From an uncultured Aquimarina sp. (GTDB lineage Bacteria > Bacteroidota > Bacteroidia > Flavobacteriales > Flavobacteriaceae), in contig CANMML010000005.1 of NCBI GenBank assembly GCA_947499005.1, forward strand, positions 104,248-168,247: a DNA stretch of 64,000 nucleotides, given 5' to 3'. The notes beneath the pieces were generated by a model. The model worked only from the letters and a program-made list of their open reading frames with translations, was not told where the DNA came from and made no database searches. This document shows, piece after piece, positions 17,545-25,953 of the stretch (its first letter is position 1; each line of letters starts with the position of its first letter). The translations under genes and the position numbers were made by a program.

Positions 17545-19734
17545 TTATAACTTAATCATTTTTGTGGTTTGTTCTTTCCCATTAACCGAGATTCTAAACA
17601 TATACACCCCTTCTTCAATCCCCTGTACATCAATTTCATTATCAGTAGTATTGATTGCTTTTTTCAACAACATTTTACCCGACAAATCAAATAATTGCAG
17701 TTCGACATCCTGTGTATTTATTCCTTCTACGATTACTTTGCTTTTAAAGGGATTGGGAGATAATTTCAATTCAAAAGACGGAATATTACCTTCCACACCA
17801 TTTACAGAAAGCTCTCTACTAATGGCACTTTGAAAATTAAATACTTGCATCGACAACGAAGACACATTCCCTCCACTATCTGGAAAAGTGATTCCGATCT
17901 CATTATTCGCTTCTAGTAACTCAAAAGGCACAGGAACTTCTAATACTCCAAAGAAACTATCTCTCGTATTTTGATCATAGCCTTTCCAATCATCTACCAT
18001 GCTTACATTTTGTCCATTCACCGTTAGTATCGGAAATAAAGATCTACCATGATCCCTACCGACTCCTATCCTTAATACCGCTTCACCAAATTGATTTAAT
18101 TGAACATTATTTATATCGAAGCTTATTGCTCTTCCGCCAGAAATCGATTGTAAATATGTCGTTGCATAATATTTGCTTTCAACCACTTCGTTTGTAGCTT
18201 CGATAACATCCCCAAATGTATATTCAATAATTGCCGTAGCTTCTTTACCAATATTAAATTCATCTAAGCTGCTTACAATATTTTCTTCTAGAATAGGCGT
18301 TCCCGAAGCATTTGCAAAAAGATGTTTTACTTTAATTTCACTCGCCGAACTATTGCTTAAAAAAGGCATTTGCAGATCTACATTAATAGCTTCATGTTCT
18401 AAATTACTTAAAATAACATATGCTTTATTTCCATCGACATAAGCATCTGTTAATATATCTGGATCACTTGAATACGTATCCACTCGTGTTCCTTTTACTT
18501 GAGACCACAATTCAAAAAACTTAACAAATTCAGTATAGACATATTCGTCCCCTGTTTCTCCTGCCAAATCTTTCTTTTGACGTAATAAACGATAACTGTA
18601 CCCATAGTCTCCAGGACTTTGCCACCAACGTGCTTTCAATATCATAAATGGAATGGCACTAACCATACGATCCTGTCTTTCCATTAATTGCATCATCATT
18701 GATGAAAAAGAACGAAGATTGAACCAATCTCTTTCTTTGTTATAAGGACCATTAAATTCTCTTCCAAGCCACCCGTATTCAGAAATACTGAACGGTTTTA
18801 CTTCTTCCAACTTCAAAAAACTGTAATGCTCTACCATATCTAAAATAGCCTCTACATTACTTCCTTTTCGTTGGTCTTCTTCTGCTACGCTTGCCGTACC
18901 ATTAAAATCATAAAGATGCAGCGAAAAGAAATCCATATCTTCCCCTGCCCCATCTATAAAAAGCTCCCAATTATTTCGCCAATGATTAAAGTTCCCTGAT
19001 TCGTAAGCGGGATGCGCTGCCGAATACCCCCCAACTTTCACATTTGGGTTTACGGCCTTTATTCGCTGAGCTACTGTCTTATGCATTTCAGTAATATTCG
19101 CATTCGTAGTTCCTAATGTATTCGACTTTACAAAAGGTTCGTTTAAAACTTCTACATATTGAGGCCTAGGCTTACCCCCTGTTCCTCCTGTCCCAAAAAA
19201 TTCTTTGAGGTAATATGCATAATATTCTGCTATAGCATCGTAACCTTCATATGCCCAAGGATCTGCTTGAGAACAACAGGCATTAGGACTGGTTAATCGA
19301 CCATTAGGATATAAAGGAATTGGCTGTCCTCCATACATCATATTTTCATATCGATTCTCGAACTCATGGCTACTGGTTCTTCTTCCATAAGACTGTCGTA
19401 TTGTTGCCCCTCTTTGTTGTAAAACACTAATATCTGGCCAACCACTTCTTGCATCGTCTTCTTCTGATTGATTAAACTCCCATACCATTCCTCCGTTATT
19501 TCTACCTAGATACACGTCATAGTCTTCTAAAAACTGTTTCCGCTGTGCATCACTATCCCACTCATTATCATCTATATCTGCATGAAGAATGATAAATTTA
19601 CTCCTATCAAATTCCGACACCCCATTAACAGAATGCTGGACATCGAGATTTACTTGAACGGTGTAATCTTCTTGTGCTTGCAATAAACTTGCAACAGCAC
19701 ACGAGCAAATGAATAAAATGTGAGTAGTTTTCAT
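17545..19734 (-). CDS. GH86 family agarase/porphyranase-like enzyme with T9SS tail
   Basis: 729 residues. Signal peptide 1-20 (cleavage near LLQA). The TIM-barrel region (about 35-420) contains VEVLNEP with a candidate acid/base Glu199 and SISEYG with a candidate nucleophile Glu319, the pattern of GH86 beta-agarases and beta-porphyranases. Beta-sandwich regions follow (about 430-640). The last 75 residues begin LSPNPFKSKV and end TTKMIKL, a type A T9SS sorting domain, so the enzyme should be exported to the cell surface or outside. Agar versus porphyran specificity cannot be read from the sequence. It converges on the GH28-sulfatase operon. Confidence 0.85.
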   Translation of the reverse strand: MKTTHILFICSCAVASLLQAQEDYTVQVNLDVQHSVNGVSEFDRSKFIILHADIDDNEWDSDAQRKQFLEDYDVYLGRNNGGMVWEFNQSEEDDARSGWPDISVLQQRGATIRQSYGRRTSSHEFENRYENMMYGGQPIPLYPNGRLTSPNACCSQADPWAYEGYDAIAEYYAYYLKEFFGTGGTGGKPRPQYVEVLNEPFVKSNTLGTTNANITEMHKTVAQRIKAVNPNVKVGGYSAAHPAYESGNFNHWRNNWELFIDGAGEDMDFFSLHLYDFNGTASVAEEDQRKGSNVEAILDMVEHYSFLKLEEVKPFSISEYGWLGREFNGPYNKERDWFNLRSFSSMMMQLMERQDRMVSAIPFMILKARWWQSPGDYGYSYRLLRQKKDLAGETGDEYVYTEFVKFFELWSQVKGTRVDTYSSDPDILTDAYVDGNKAYVILSNLEHEAINVDLQMPFLSNSSASEIKVKHLFANASGTPILEENIVSSLDEFNIGKEATAIIEYTFGDVIEATNEVVESKYYATTYLQSISGGRAISFDINNVQLNQFGEAVLRIGVGRDHGRSLFPILTVNGQNVSMVDDWKGYDQNTRDSFFGVLEVPVPFELLEANNEIGITFPDSGGNVSSLSMQVFNFQSAISRELSVNGVEGNIPSFELKLSPNPFKSKVIVEGINTQDVELQLFDLSGKMLLKKAINTTDNEIDVQGIEEGVYMFRISVNGKEQTTKMIKL

Positions 19735-19887
19735 AGTAGTTTTTATTGATCTTATAATATATGAAACTCATATTGAATAAATTAGTAATATTAAGCAAAC
19801 TATGTTTTGGGTTCATTCAAAAGAAAATCGCCACAACAAATCTCAATTTTTATTGATTATCGCATCTTTGCATAAAAAGAATTTAGA

Positions 19888-21054
19888 TTGAAAGAAGTAA
19901 TCTCAATTACAGGAATTGGATCCATTTCTCCCCTAGGGAGTGATGCTACCATGATTTGGAATCATTATCTAAAGAAAGATGATCACCAGATTTCTGTTCA
20001 ATCTCATTCGGAAACTGAAACTGCGGTAGGTGCTATCTCTTCTGCATCAGAAACGTTACTTGAAGAAGTTCGATCTAGTACTGATCATTATAAAGATGTT
20101 GACAAAACGGTTTTGATGGGATTATATGCTGGCAGACAAGCAATGCATGAAGCTGGCTGGAAACACGCAGATCATTTTGGTATTAATATGGGAAGCTCCC
20201 GAGGAGCGACAGAATTATTTGAGAAATATCATCAGGAATTTCTTGCTACGAATAAAGCTTCTACACTGTCTTCTCCTACTACAACTTTAGGAAATATTGC
20301 TACATGGTTAGCCAATGATTTGCAAGCTAAAGGCCCTAGTATAAGTCATTCCATTACTTGTTCGACAGCCTTGCATTCGGTGATCAATGGAGTCGCTTGG
20401 TTGCAATCGGGTTTATGTGATAAATTTATGGTTGGAGGTAGTGAAGCTCCATTAACAGCATTTACGGTTGCACAAATGCGTGCCCTAAAAATTTATACTC
20501 AATATACAAAAGCTCAATACCCTTGTAGAACCTTAGATCTAGAAAAAAATCGCAATCAAATGTTTTTGGGAGAAGGAGCTGCTGTATTCTGTTTAGAAAG
20601 AGGAAAGCAACCTAATGCTAAAGCTTATATTACAGGTATTGGTTATGCTACCGAACCTTTAAAACATAATATATCTATTTCTACAAATGCAGATTGTTTT
20701 CAAGATTCTATGAAAATGGCTATTGGAGAAAGCAACCTAAATGAAATAGATGCTATTGTAATGCATGCCCCCGGAACTATAAAAGGAGATCTATCCGAAT
20801 ACAATGCAATTAAAGCCGTATTTGGAAATCAATTACCGGCATTAACTTCTAATAAATGGAAAATTGGACATTCCTTTGGCGCTAGTGGGGCATTAAGTCT
20901 CGAATTAGCGGTGATGATGTTACAACACCAACATTTTATAGAAGTTCCATTTATAGAAACTCCTAAAAACATTAATAGAACATTAAAACACATACTTATT
21001 AATGCTGTAGGTTTTGGAGGAAATGCCGTTACTATAAAAGTTAGTATTGTTTAA
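19888..21054 (+). CDS. Beta-ketoacyl-ACP synthase (KAS I/II type), TTG start
   Basis: 388 residues from TTG at 19888; the KAS N-terminus (ISITGIGSISPLG) begins six codons later, so no later ATG fits. The catalytic triad is complete: Cys158 in SITCSTALHS, His293 in VMHAPGT, His328 in GHSFGASGA. It condenses malonyl-ACP with an acyl primer. It lies 108 bp upstream of bioB, and flavobacterial biotin clusters often include such a KAS, so a role in making the pimeloyl precursor is likely (inference). The divergence from housekeeping FabF and the short length (about 410 is usual) fit a specialised role. Confidence 0.85.
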   Translation: MKEVISITGIGSISPLGSDATMIWNHYLKKDDHQISVQSHSETETAVGAISSASETLLEEVRSSTDHYKDVDKTVLMGLYAGRQAMHEAGWKHADHFGINMGSSRGATELFEKYHQEFLATNKASTLSSPTTTLGNIATWLANDLQAKGPSISHSITCSTALHSVINGVAWLQSGLCDKFMVGGSEAPLTAFTVAQMRALKIYTQYTKAQYPCRTLDLEKNRNQMFLGEGAAVFCLERGKQPNAKAYITGIGYATEPLKHNISISTNADCFQDSMKMAIGESNLNEIDAIVMHAPGTIKGDLSEYNAIKAVFGNQLPALTSNKWKIGHSFGASGALSLELAVMMLQHQHFIEVPFIETPKNINRTLKHILINAVGFGGNAVTIKVSIV

Positions 21055-21162
21055 CCATTCACCAAAATGAATTAACAATACGTTTTTTTTTATTTAAAGC
21101 TTACCCTTGTATAGATAGGGCTACGCAAATTTTGTTATTTTTGACCACATTATTCTAAGGAT

Positions 21163-22236
21163 ATGACAAAACACGACTGGACTAAGGAGGAGATTCTTGA
21201 AATTTACAACAAACCGTTAATGGAATTGTTGTATGAAGCGGCTACAGTTCATCGCAAATATCACGATCCTAATGCGGTACAAGTATCCACGTTACTTTCT
21301 ATTAAAACAGGTGGATGCCCTGAAGATTGTGGTTATTGCCCTCAAGCAGCAAGATATCATACAGATGTTGAAGGGAACGATTTAATGTCTGTTCAACAAG
21401 TAAAAGCTCAGGCATTACGTGCAAAATCTAGCGGAAGCTCGCGCGTGTGTATGGGAGCTGCATGGAGAAATGTAAAGGATGGTCCCGAATTTGATAATGT
21501 CCTTGAGATGGTACGCACCATAAACAAACTCGACATGGAAGTTTGTTGTACACTTGGGATGCTTACAGAAAATCAAGCGCAGCGTTTAGCAGAAGCTGGA
21601 CTTTACGCTTACAATCATAATTTAGACACTTCCGAAGAATATTATAAAGAAGTAATTTCTACACGTGGATTTGAAGATCGTTTACAAACTATTGACAATG
21701 TTCGCAAAACGAATGTTACCGTTTGTAGTGGTGGAATTATAGGAATGGGAGAAGAAATTGAAGATCGCGCAGGAATGCTTGTAGCACTTTCAACATTAAA
21801 TCCACAGCCAGAATCTGTTCCTATTAATGCATTGGTAGCTGTTGACGGCACTCCTATGGAAGAAGAAAAACCTGTTGCTATTTGGGATATGATTCGTATG
21901 GTTGCTACCACTCGAATTGTAATGCCTCAAACACAAGTTCGTCTTTCTGCAGGAAGAACGCAAATGAGTAGAGAAGGACAAGCCATGTGCTTTTTTGCTG
22001 GTGCCAATTCTATTTTTGCTGGAGATAAATTATTGACTACCCCTAATCCCGATGTAAATGAGGATATGGAAATGTTCAAACTTTTAGGATTGAACCCGAT
22101 GAAACCATTCACCAAAAAATCTCAACCTAAAACTGTTGAAGCTTCGGAGTCTGAACTTACATCTCTGGGAGAAAAACCAAAATGGACAAGACCAGATCAT
22201 ACAATAGAACGAAATTTAGCTGCTCAAAACAAATAG
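21163..22236 (+). CDS. bioB: Biotin synthase
   Basis: 357 residues. The radical SAM cluster motif is GGCPEDCGYCPQ (Cys52, 56, 59), followed by conserved GAAWR, the YNHNLDTS loop and SAGRTQM, all BioB hallmarks. It inserts sulfur into dethiobiotin using a [4Fe-4S] and a [2Fe-2S] cluster. Preceded by the KAS gene, followed 29 bp later by the cupin gene. The rest of the biotin pathway is not in the window. A C-terminal extension of about 35 polar residues beyond the barrel is common in Bacteroidota. Confidence 0.97.
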   Translation: MTKHDWTKEEILEIYNKPLMELLYEAATVHRKYHDPNAVQVSTLLSIKTGGCPEDCGYCPQAARYHTDVEGNDLMSVQQVKAQALRAKSSGSSRVCMGAAWRNVKDGPEFDNVLEMVRTINKLDMEVCCTLGMLTENQAQRLAEAGLYAYNHNLDTSEEYYKEVISTRGFEDRLQTIDNVRKTNVTVCSGGIIGMGEEIEDRAGMLVALSTLNPQPESVPINALVAVDGTPMEEEKPVAIWDMIRMVATTRIVMPQTQVRLSAGRTQMSREGQAMCFFAGANSIFAGDKLLTTPNPDVNEDMEMFKLLGLNPMKPFTKKSQPKTVEASESELTSLGEKPKWTRPDHTIERNLAAQNK

Positions 22237-22265
22237 ATTTTTCGTTATTGTAACGATTATTTCTC

Positions 22266-23144
22266 ATGGAAAAACAGGAATTACAACTAGAAGGCATCCC
22301 TAAAATTGATCGAATTTCTTTTGACGATTTTCATAACACTTATGTTAAAAATCAAAAGCCTGTTGTGATCAGAAATTTTACAGATGATTGGAGCGCTCTA
22401 ACCAAATGGAAACTTGATTATTTCAAAGAAATTGGTAATGACATCGTTGTTCCTCTCTATGATAACAGAGAAAAAATTAATACTTCTAAAAAGAAGTTTA
22501 ATGAGCCTCACCTACATATGAAGCTCGGAAAATATATTGAATTGCTAAAAAAAGGCCCTACGCCTTATCGTATTTTTCTCTATAATTTATTGAAACAAAT
22601 CCCTCAACTTCAGGAAGATTTTTCTTTTCCTAAAATGAGATTAAAGTTTCTAAAAGGATTACCCATGTTATTCTTTGGTGGGGAAAACTCTAAAGTATTC
22701 ATGCATTACGATATTGATTATGCGAATATTTTGCATTTTCATTTTGACGGAAAGAAGCGATGTATTTTATACCCACCTTCGGAAACAAAATATCTTTACA
22801 AGTTACCCAATGCTTTAATATCGCATCCTGACATAGATTTCAACGAGCCTGATTTCGAAAAATACCCTGCACTTCAAAAAGCAAAAGGACTTGTTGCCGA
22901 ATTGGAGCACGGAGAAATGTTATATATGCCCGAAGGATACTGGCACCAAATGACTTATTTAACACCTGGTTTTAGCATGAGTTTACGTGCACTACCAATT
23001 AGCAAGCTTAATCTCACAAAGGCCGTCTATAACGTATTTATCATGCGCTATTTTGACAACTTTATGCGAAAAATTCTAGGGGAACGCTGGAAAGACTTCA
23101 AAGAAGTAACTGCATTAAAAAGAACCAATAAAAAAGTAGCTTAA
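22266..23144 (+). CDS. JmjC/cupin-like (Cupin_8) domain protein
   Basis: 292 residues. It has the Cupin_8 layout: IRNFTDDWSALTKW near the N-terminus, MHYDIDYANILHFHFDGKKR with the metal-binding H-x-D, and a distal YWHQM His near residue 225. This is the 2-oxoglutarate/Fe(II) dioxygenase fold of FIH-type enzymes, which hydroxylate proteins or small molecules. Substrate unknown. It follows bioB closely, but I know of no established link to biotin. The 3' end lies in a shared terminator with recX. Confidence 0.8.
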   Translation: MEKQELQLEGIPKIDRISFDDFHNTYVKNQKPVVIRNFTDDWSALTKWKLDYFKEIGNDIVVPLYDNREKINTSKKKFNEPHLHMKLGKYIELLKKGPTPYRIFLYNLLKQIPQLQEDFSFPKMRLKFLKGLPMLFFGGENSKVFMHYDIDYANILHFHFDGKKRCILYPPSETKYLYKLPNALISHPDIDFNEPDFEKYPALQKAKGLVAELEHGEMLYMPEGYWHQMTYLTPGFSMSLRALPISKLNLTKAVYNVFIMRYFDNFMRKILGERWKDFKEVTALKRTNKKVA

Positions 23145-23156
23145 AAAGCTACTTTT
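23132..23156. terminator. Bidirectional terminator between the cupin gene and recX
   Basis: AAAAGTAGCTT (23132-23142) pairs with AAGCTACTTTT (23146-23156) across a 3-nt loop, with A/T runs on both sides, so it can end both convergent transcripts. It overlaps the last codons of the cupin gene and the recX stop. Confidence 0.8.
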
Positions 23157-23646
23157 CTTTTATAGAAAAACCAGCGCGTAATTCTGCATATTTCTCAAAA
23201 ATCAAATGAGACTCCCACCCTCTATATTGGAGGTATTGAACAAATTTTTGTTTAGCACGCATAGGTGATTCATTTTTAATTTGATGCCATCGTTTTTCCG
23301 CAAGCTTATCAAGGCTTATCAAATATTCTGAATCATCGATTTCTTTCAAGGCTTTTTTTATATTGTATTGCGAAATTTTGCGCTGTTTTAGCTCATTAAC
23401 GATACGTTGCCTACCCCAATGCTTATTTTTGAATTTACCTCTCGCAAAACTTTGTGAAAATCGTGTTTCGTCAAGATACTTGTGTTCAATCAGATGAATG
23501 ATTATTTTCTCTCTGGCTTCAGGAATCAAACGAAACTCTCTTAATTTCTGCTCAACTTCTTGATGACATCTGTCTTGATAGACACAATAACGCTCTAACT
23601 TTTTTAGCGCTTCCGTATAAGTAACCGGTTTTTGATTGCTGTACAT
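23149..23646 (-). CDS. recX: Regulatory protein RecX
   Basis: 165 residues made of helical triplet repeats; the motif CHQEVEQKLREF near the N-terminus and KFKNKHWGRQRIVNELKQR are typical of RecX. It binds RecA filaments and tunes recombination. A separate promoter must lie in the 85 bp to the rng stop. Family length fits (150-165). Confidence 0.92.
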   Translation of the reverse strand: MYSNQKPVTYTEALKKLERYCVYQDRCHQEVEQKLREFRLIPEAREKIIIHLIEHKYLDETRFSQSFARGKFKNKHWGRQRIVNELKQRKISQYNIKKALKEIDDSEYLISLDKLAEKRWHQIKNESPMRAKQKFVQYLQYRGWESHLIFEKYAELRAGFSIKEK

Positions 23647-23694
23647 AGACTTGCAAAATTAGCATCTATCCAGCTTATCTCTCATTTTAAAACA

Positions 23695-23726
23695 TAAAAA
23701 AACCCAGTCAAAAAAATGACTGGGTT
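23695..23726 (-). terminator. Terminator of rng
   Basis: AACCCAGTCA (23701-23710) and TGACTGGGTT (23717-23726) form a perfect 10 bp stem; on the minus strand it is followed by a T run (A run 23695-23700 on the plus strand). It lies directly after the rng stop. Confidence 0.85.
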
Positions 23727-23731
23727 CAATA

Positions 23732-25270
23732 TTATCTTAATCTTTTACCGTTTTGTCCATGAAAACGGTATTCTAAGTACGTGTAAGCATCTCTTGGAGA
23801 GATTTTTATCCAACGCTTATGGTACCAAGACCATTTGGCGCGGATAGATGGAAATCCTTTTGTTAAATAAGCACAGATAAATGGATGTGCCGAAAGACTC
23901 ACCTCTTTACCATTACTTTTTTTAACTAGTCTCTTGAGTTCTACCTCAAGCTTATCAACAAGTGTAATTGGCGCCTCTACTTCTGCCTCCATACTAGGAT
24001 TTTTTTCCTTAGTCTTGATCGCAGTTTCGGGCCTTACCCTTTGTCTTGTAATTTGTACCAACCCAAATTTACTTGGGGGTAATATTTTATGTTTTGCTCT
24101 ATCATCAAGCATTTCTTCTCGAAGACTATCAAAAAGTACTTTTCGATTTTCAGATTTATTCATATCTATAAAATCGATTACAATAATACCTCCCATATCA
24201 CGAAGACGTAATTGTCTCGCGATTTCTTTAGCACTGATAAGATTAACTTCTAGCGCTGTGTCTTCTTGATTTTTTGCTTTATTAGAACGATTTCCACTAT
24301 TGACATCGATAACATGAAGTGCTTCGGTATGCTCTATAATTAAATACGCACCTTTACTCATGGAAACGGATTGACCAAAACTGGTTTTTATTTGACGCTC
24401 TATACCAAACTTCTCGAAAATGGGAATCCCATTCTGATATAGCTTAACTATAGATACTTTTTTCGGTTCTATTTCAGTAAGATAGTCGGTTACTTGTTGA
24501 TGCAACTCTTCACTATCTACATGAATCCCCGTAAAAGTATCATTAAAGACATCTCTTAAAATCGATGAAGCTCGGTTTACTTCACCTAGTACTTTCGATG
24601 GGTGTTCTGCATTTTGCAATTTCGAACACATATTGCCCCATCTTTCTATTAATTGCTCTAGATCTTTTTTGAGTTCTGCAACACTTTGATCTTTTGCAAC
24701 AGTACGGATAATAACACCAAAACCTTTAGGCTTAATGCTTTTAACAAGTCGTTTTAAACGATCTTTTTCTTCAATATCAGTGATTTTTTGAGAAACTGAT
24801 ACGCGATTGGAAAAAGGTACTAACACTATGTAACGACCTGCAATAGAAATTTCAGAACTCAATCTTGGGCCCTTTGTGGAAATGGGTTCTTTTACTATCT
24901 GTACTAATACCGATTGATTAGATTTTAACACATCGACAATACTTCCCGATTTGTCGATATCTTCTTCTGGTTGAAAATTCTTTAAAGAATAGTCTTTTAG
25001 TTTACCTGAGCTTACACGTTTTATGAACTTCGATAATGACTTGACTTGTGGCCCCAAATCTAAATAATGCAAAAATGCATCTTTTTCATATCCCACATTT
25101 ACAAATGCAGCATTAAGACCGACTACAGGTTTACGAATTTTAGCAATAAAAATATCACCTACCGCAAACTTGTTTTCATCTTCATCTTTATGAAGTTCAA
25201 TAAGTTTTCCATCTTTAAGTAAAGCAAAATCTGTAGACTCACCAGACCTAATAATTAACTCTTTGTTCAC
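23732..25270 (-). CDS. rng: Ribonuclease G/E family endoribonuclease
   Basis: 512 residues. The N-terminal S1-like domain (about 35-120, VGDIFIAKIRKPVVGLNAAFVNVG) and the RNase H-like catalytic region with HVIDVNSGN and IIVIDFIDM (metal-binding Asp residues) are intact. Length fits RNase G rather than the longer RNase E; no extended C-terminal scaffold. It cleaves single-stranded A/U-rich RNA in rRNA processing and mRNA decay. In Bacteroidota it is often encoded next to HU, as here. Confidence 0.93.
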   Translation of the reverse strand: MNKELIIRSGESTDFALLKDGKLIELHKDEDENKFAVGDIFIAKIRKPVVGLNAAFVNVGYEKDAFLHYLDLGPQVKSLSKFIKRVSSGKLKDYSLKNFQPEEDIDKSGSIVDVLKSNQSVLVQIVKEPISTKGPRLSSEISIAGRYIVLVPFSNRVSVSQKITDIEEKDRLKRLVKSIKPKGFGVIIRTVAKDQSVAELKKDLEQLIERWGNMCSKLQNAEHPSKVLGEVNRASSILRDVFNDTFTGIHVDSEELHQQVTDYLTEIEPKKVSIVKLYQNGIPIFEKFGIERQIKTSFGQSVSMSKGAYLIIEHTEALHVIDVNSGNRSNKAKNQEDTALEVNLISAKEIARQLRLRDMGGIIVIDFIDMNKSENRKVLFDSLREEMLDDRAKHKILPPSKFGLVQITRQRVRPETAIKTKEKNPSMEAEVEAPITLVDKLEVELKRLVKKSNGKEVSLSAHPFICAYLTKGFPSIRAKWSWYHKRWIKISPRDAYTYLEYRFHGQNGKRLR

Positions 25271-25375
25271 TTTATTAGATGTTGTGCCCTTGCTAATGCA
25301 AAGACTGGTTATTACAAATTTCCAGGAATAACTAATGATTCCAACGCAGTTTTACCTGCTATTTCAATGAACTTA

Positions 25376-25405
25376 AACCCATAGTCATATACGATGACTT
25401 GGGTT
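25376..25405. other. Bulged hairpin upstream of rng
   Basis: AACCCA plus AGTCAT (25376-25388, one bulged T) pairs with ATGACTTGGGTT (25394-25405). It lies between the 29-residue gene terminator and rng and could be part of the rng leader. Confidence 0.5.
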
Positions 25406-25410
25406 AAAAC

Positions 25411-25440
25411 AGAAAAAGTAGTACTAAGACTACTTTTTCT
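25411..25440. terminator. Terminator overlapping the stop of the 29-residue gene
   Basis: AGAAAAAGTAG (25411-25421) pairs with CTACTTTTTCT (25430-25440); U-rich on either strand. It ends the HU/small-protein transcript on the minus strand and includes that gene's stop codon. Confidence 0.75.
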
Positions 25441-25519
25441 TATGACGATTAGCTCTTCTACGCTTTTTACGCTTGTGAGTTGCTACCTTATGTCTTTTTC
25501 TCTTTTTACCACTTGGCAT
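25430..25519 (-). CDS. 29-residue very basic protein, probable ribosome-associated
   Basis: ATG at 25519, stop at 25430; 29 residues starting MPSGKKRKRHKV and ending NRHKKK. 17 of 29 residues are Lys or Arg and three more are His. I recall this short MP-GKKRKRHK protein as conserved in Bacteroidota beside HU and rng. Its composition fits an RNA-binding ribosomal protein; the novel F. johnsoniae ribosomal protein bL38 is a candidate identity I cannot confirm. It starts 31 bp after the HU stop, so the two are probably co-transcribed from the HU promoter. Confidence 0.75.
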   Translation of the reverse strand: MPSGKKRKRHKVATHKRKKRRRANRHKKK

Positions 25520-25550
25520 AATGATCTATATTTATTTATGTTAATTCCTC

Positions 25551-25844
25551 TTATTGTTCAACTTCAACTTGAGTCTTAACCCCTTCCATAAACACCTTTG
25601 CAGGTTTGAAAGCAGGTATGTTGTGAGCAGGAATCTTGATAGTGGTATTCTTAGAAATGTTTCTTCCAGTTTTTTCGGCACGAGTTTTAATGATAAAACT
25701 ACCGAAACCTCTTAAGTAAACATTTTCACCACCTTCTAAAGATGCCTTTACTTCTTCCATAAATGATTCGACAGTTGATTGTACATCTGTCTTCTCCATT
25801 CCTAATTTTGTAGCGATATTTGCTACGATATCAGCTTTTGTCAT
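25551..25844 (-). CDS. hup: HU family DNA-binding protein
   Basis: 97 residues with the HU/IHF layout: helical N-terminus (TKADIVANIATKLGMEK), the GGENVYLRGFGSF strand, then the DNA-binding arm with ISKNTTIKIPAHNIPAFKP. It bends and compacts DNA as a dimer. A near-ideal flavobacterial promoter lies just upstream (25873-25904). Confidence 0.95.
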   Translation of the reverse strand: MTKADIVANIATKLGMEKTDVQSTVESFMEEVKASLEGGENVYLRGFGSFIIKTRAEKTGRNISKNTTIKIPAHNIPAFKPAKVFMEGVKTQVEVEQ

Positions 25845-25872
25845 AATTCTATTTTGAGGGTTTTACAGTTTG

Positions 25873-25904
25873 CAAATATATTAATTTAATTTCCATTAAT
25901 TCAA
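25873..25904 (-). promoter_or_regulatory. Promoter of the HU gene (TTG-N21-TATATTTG)
   Basis: On the minus strand TTG (25902-25904 complement), 21 nt, then TATATTTG (25873-25880 complement). This fits the Bacteroidota sigma-A consensus TTG-N17-23-TAnnTTTG. The start codon is about 28 bp downstream. Confidence 0.8.
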
Positions 25905-25953
25905 TAAGTAAGCATGAATTTATTAAACAATTTAAAATTTTAGGCCTATTACT

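Noticed and set aside
25394..25579. Plus-strand frame across the HU/rng gap
   Set aside because: It is antisense to the 29-residue basic gene and the HU 3' end, starts in a hairpin and has no protein features.
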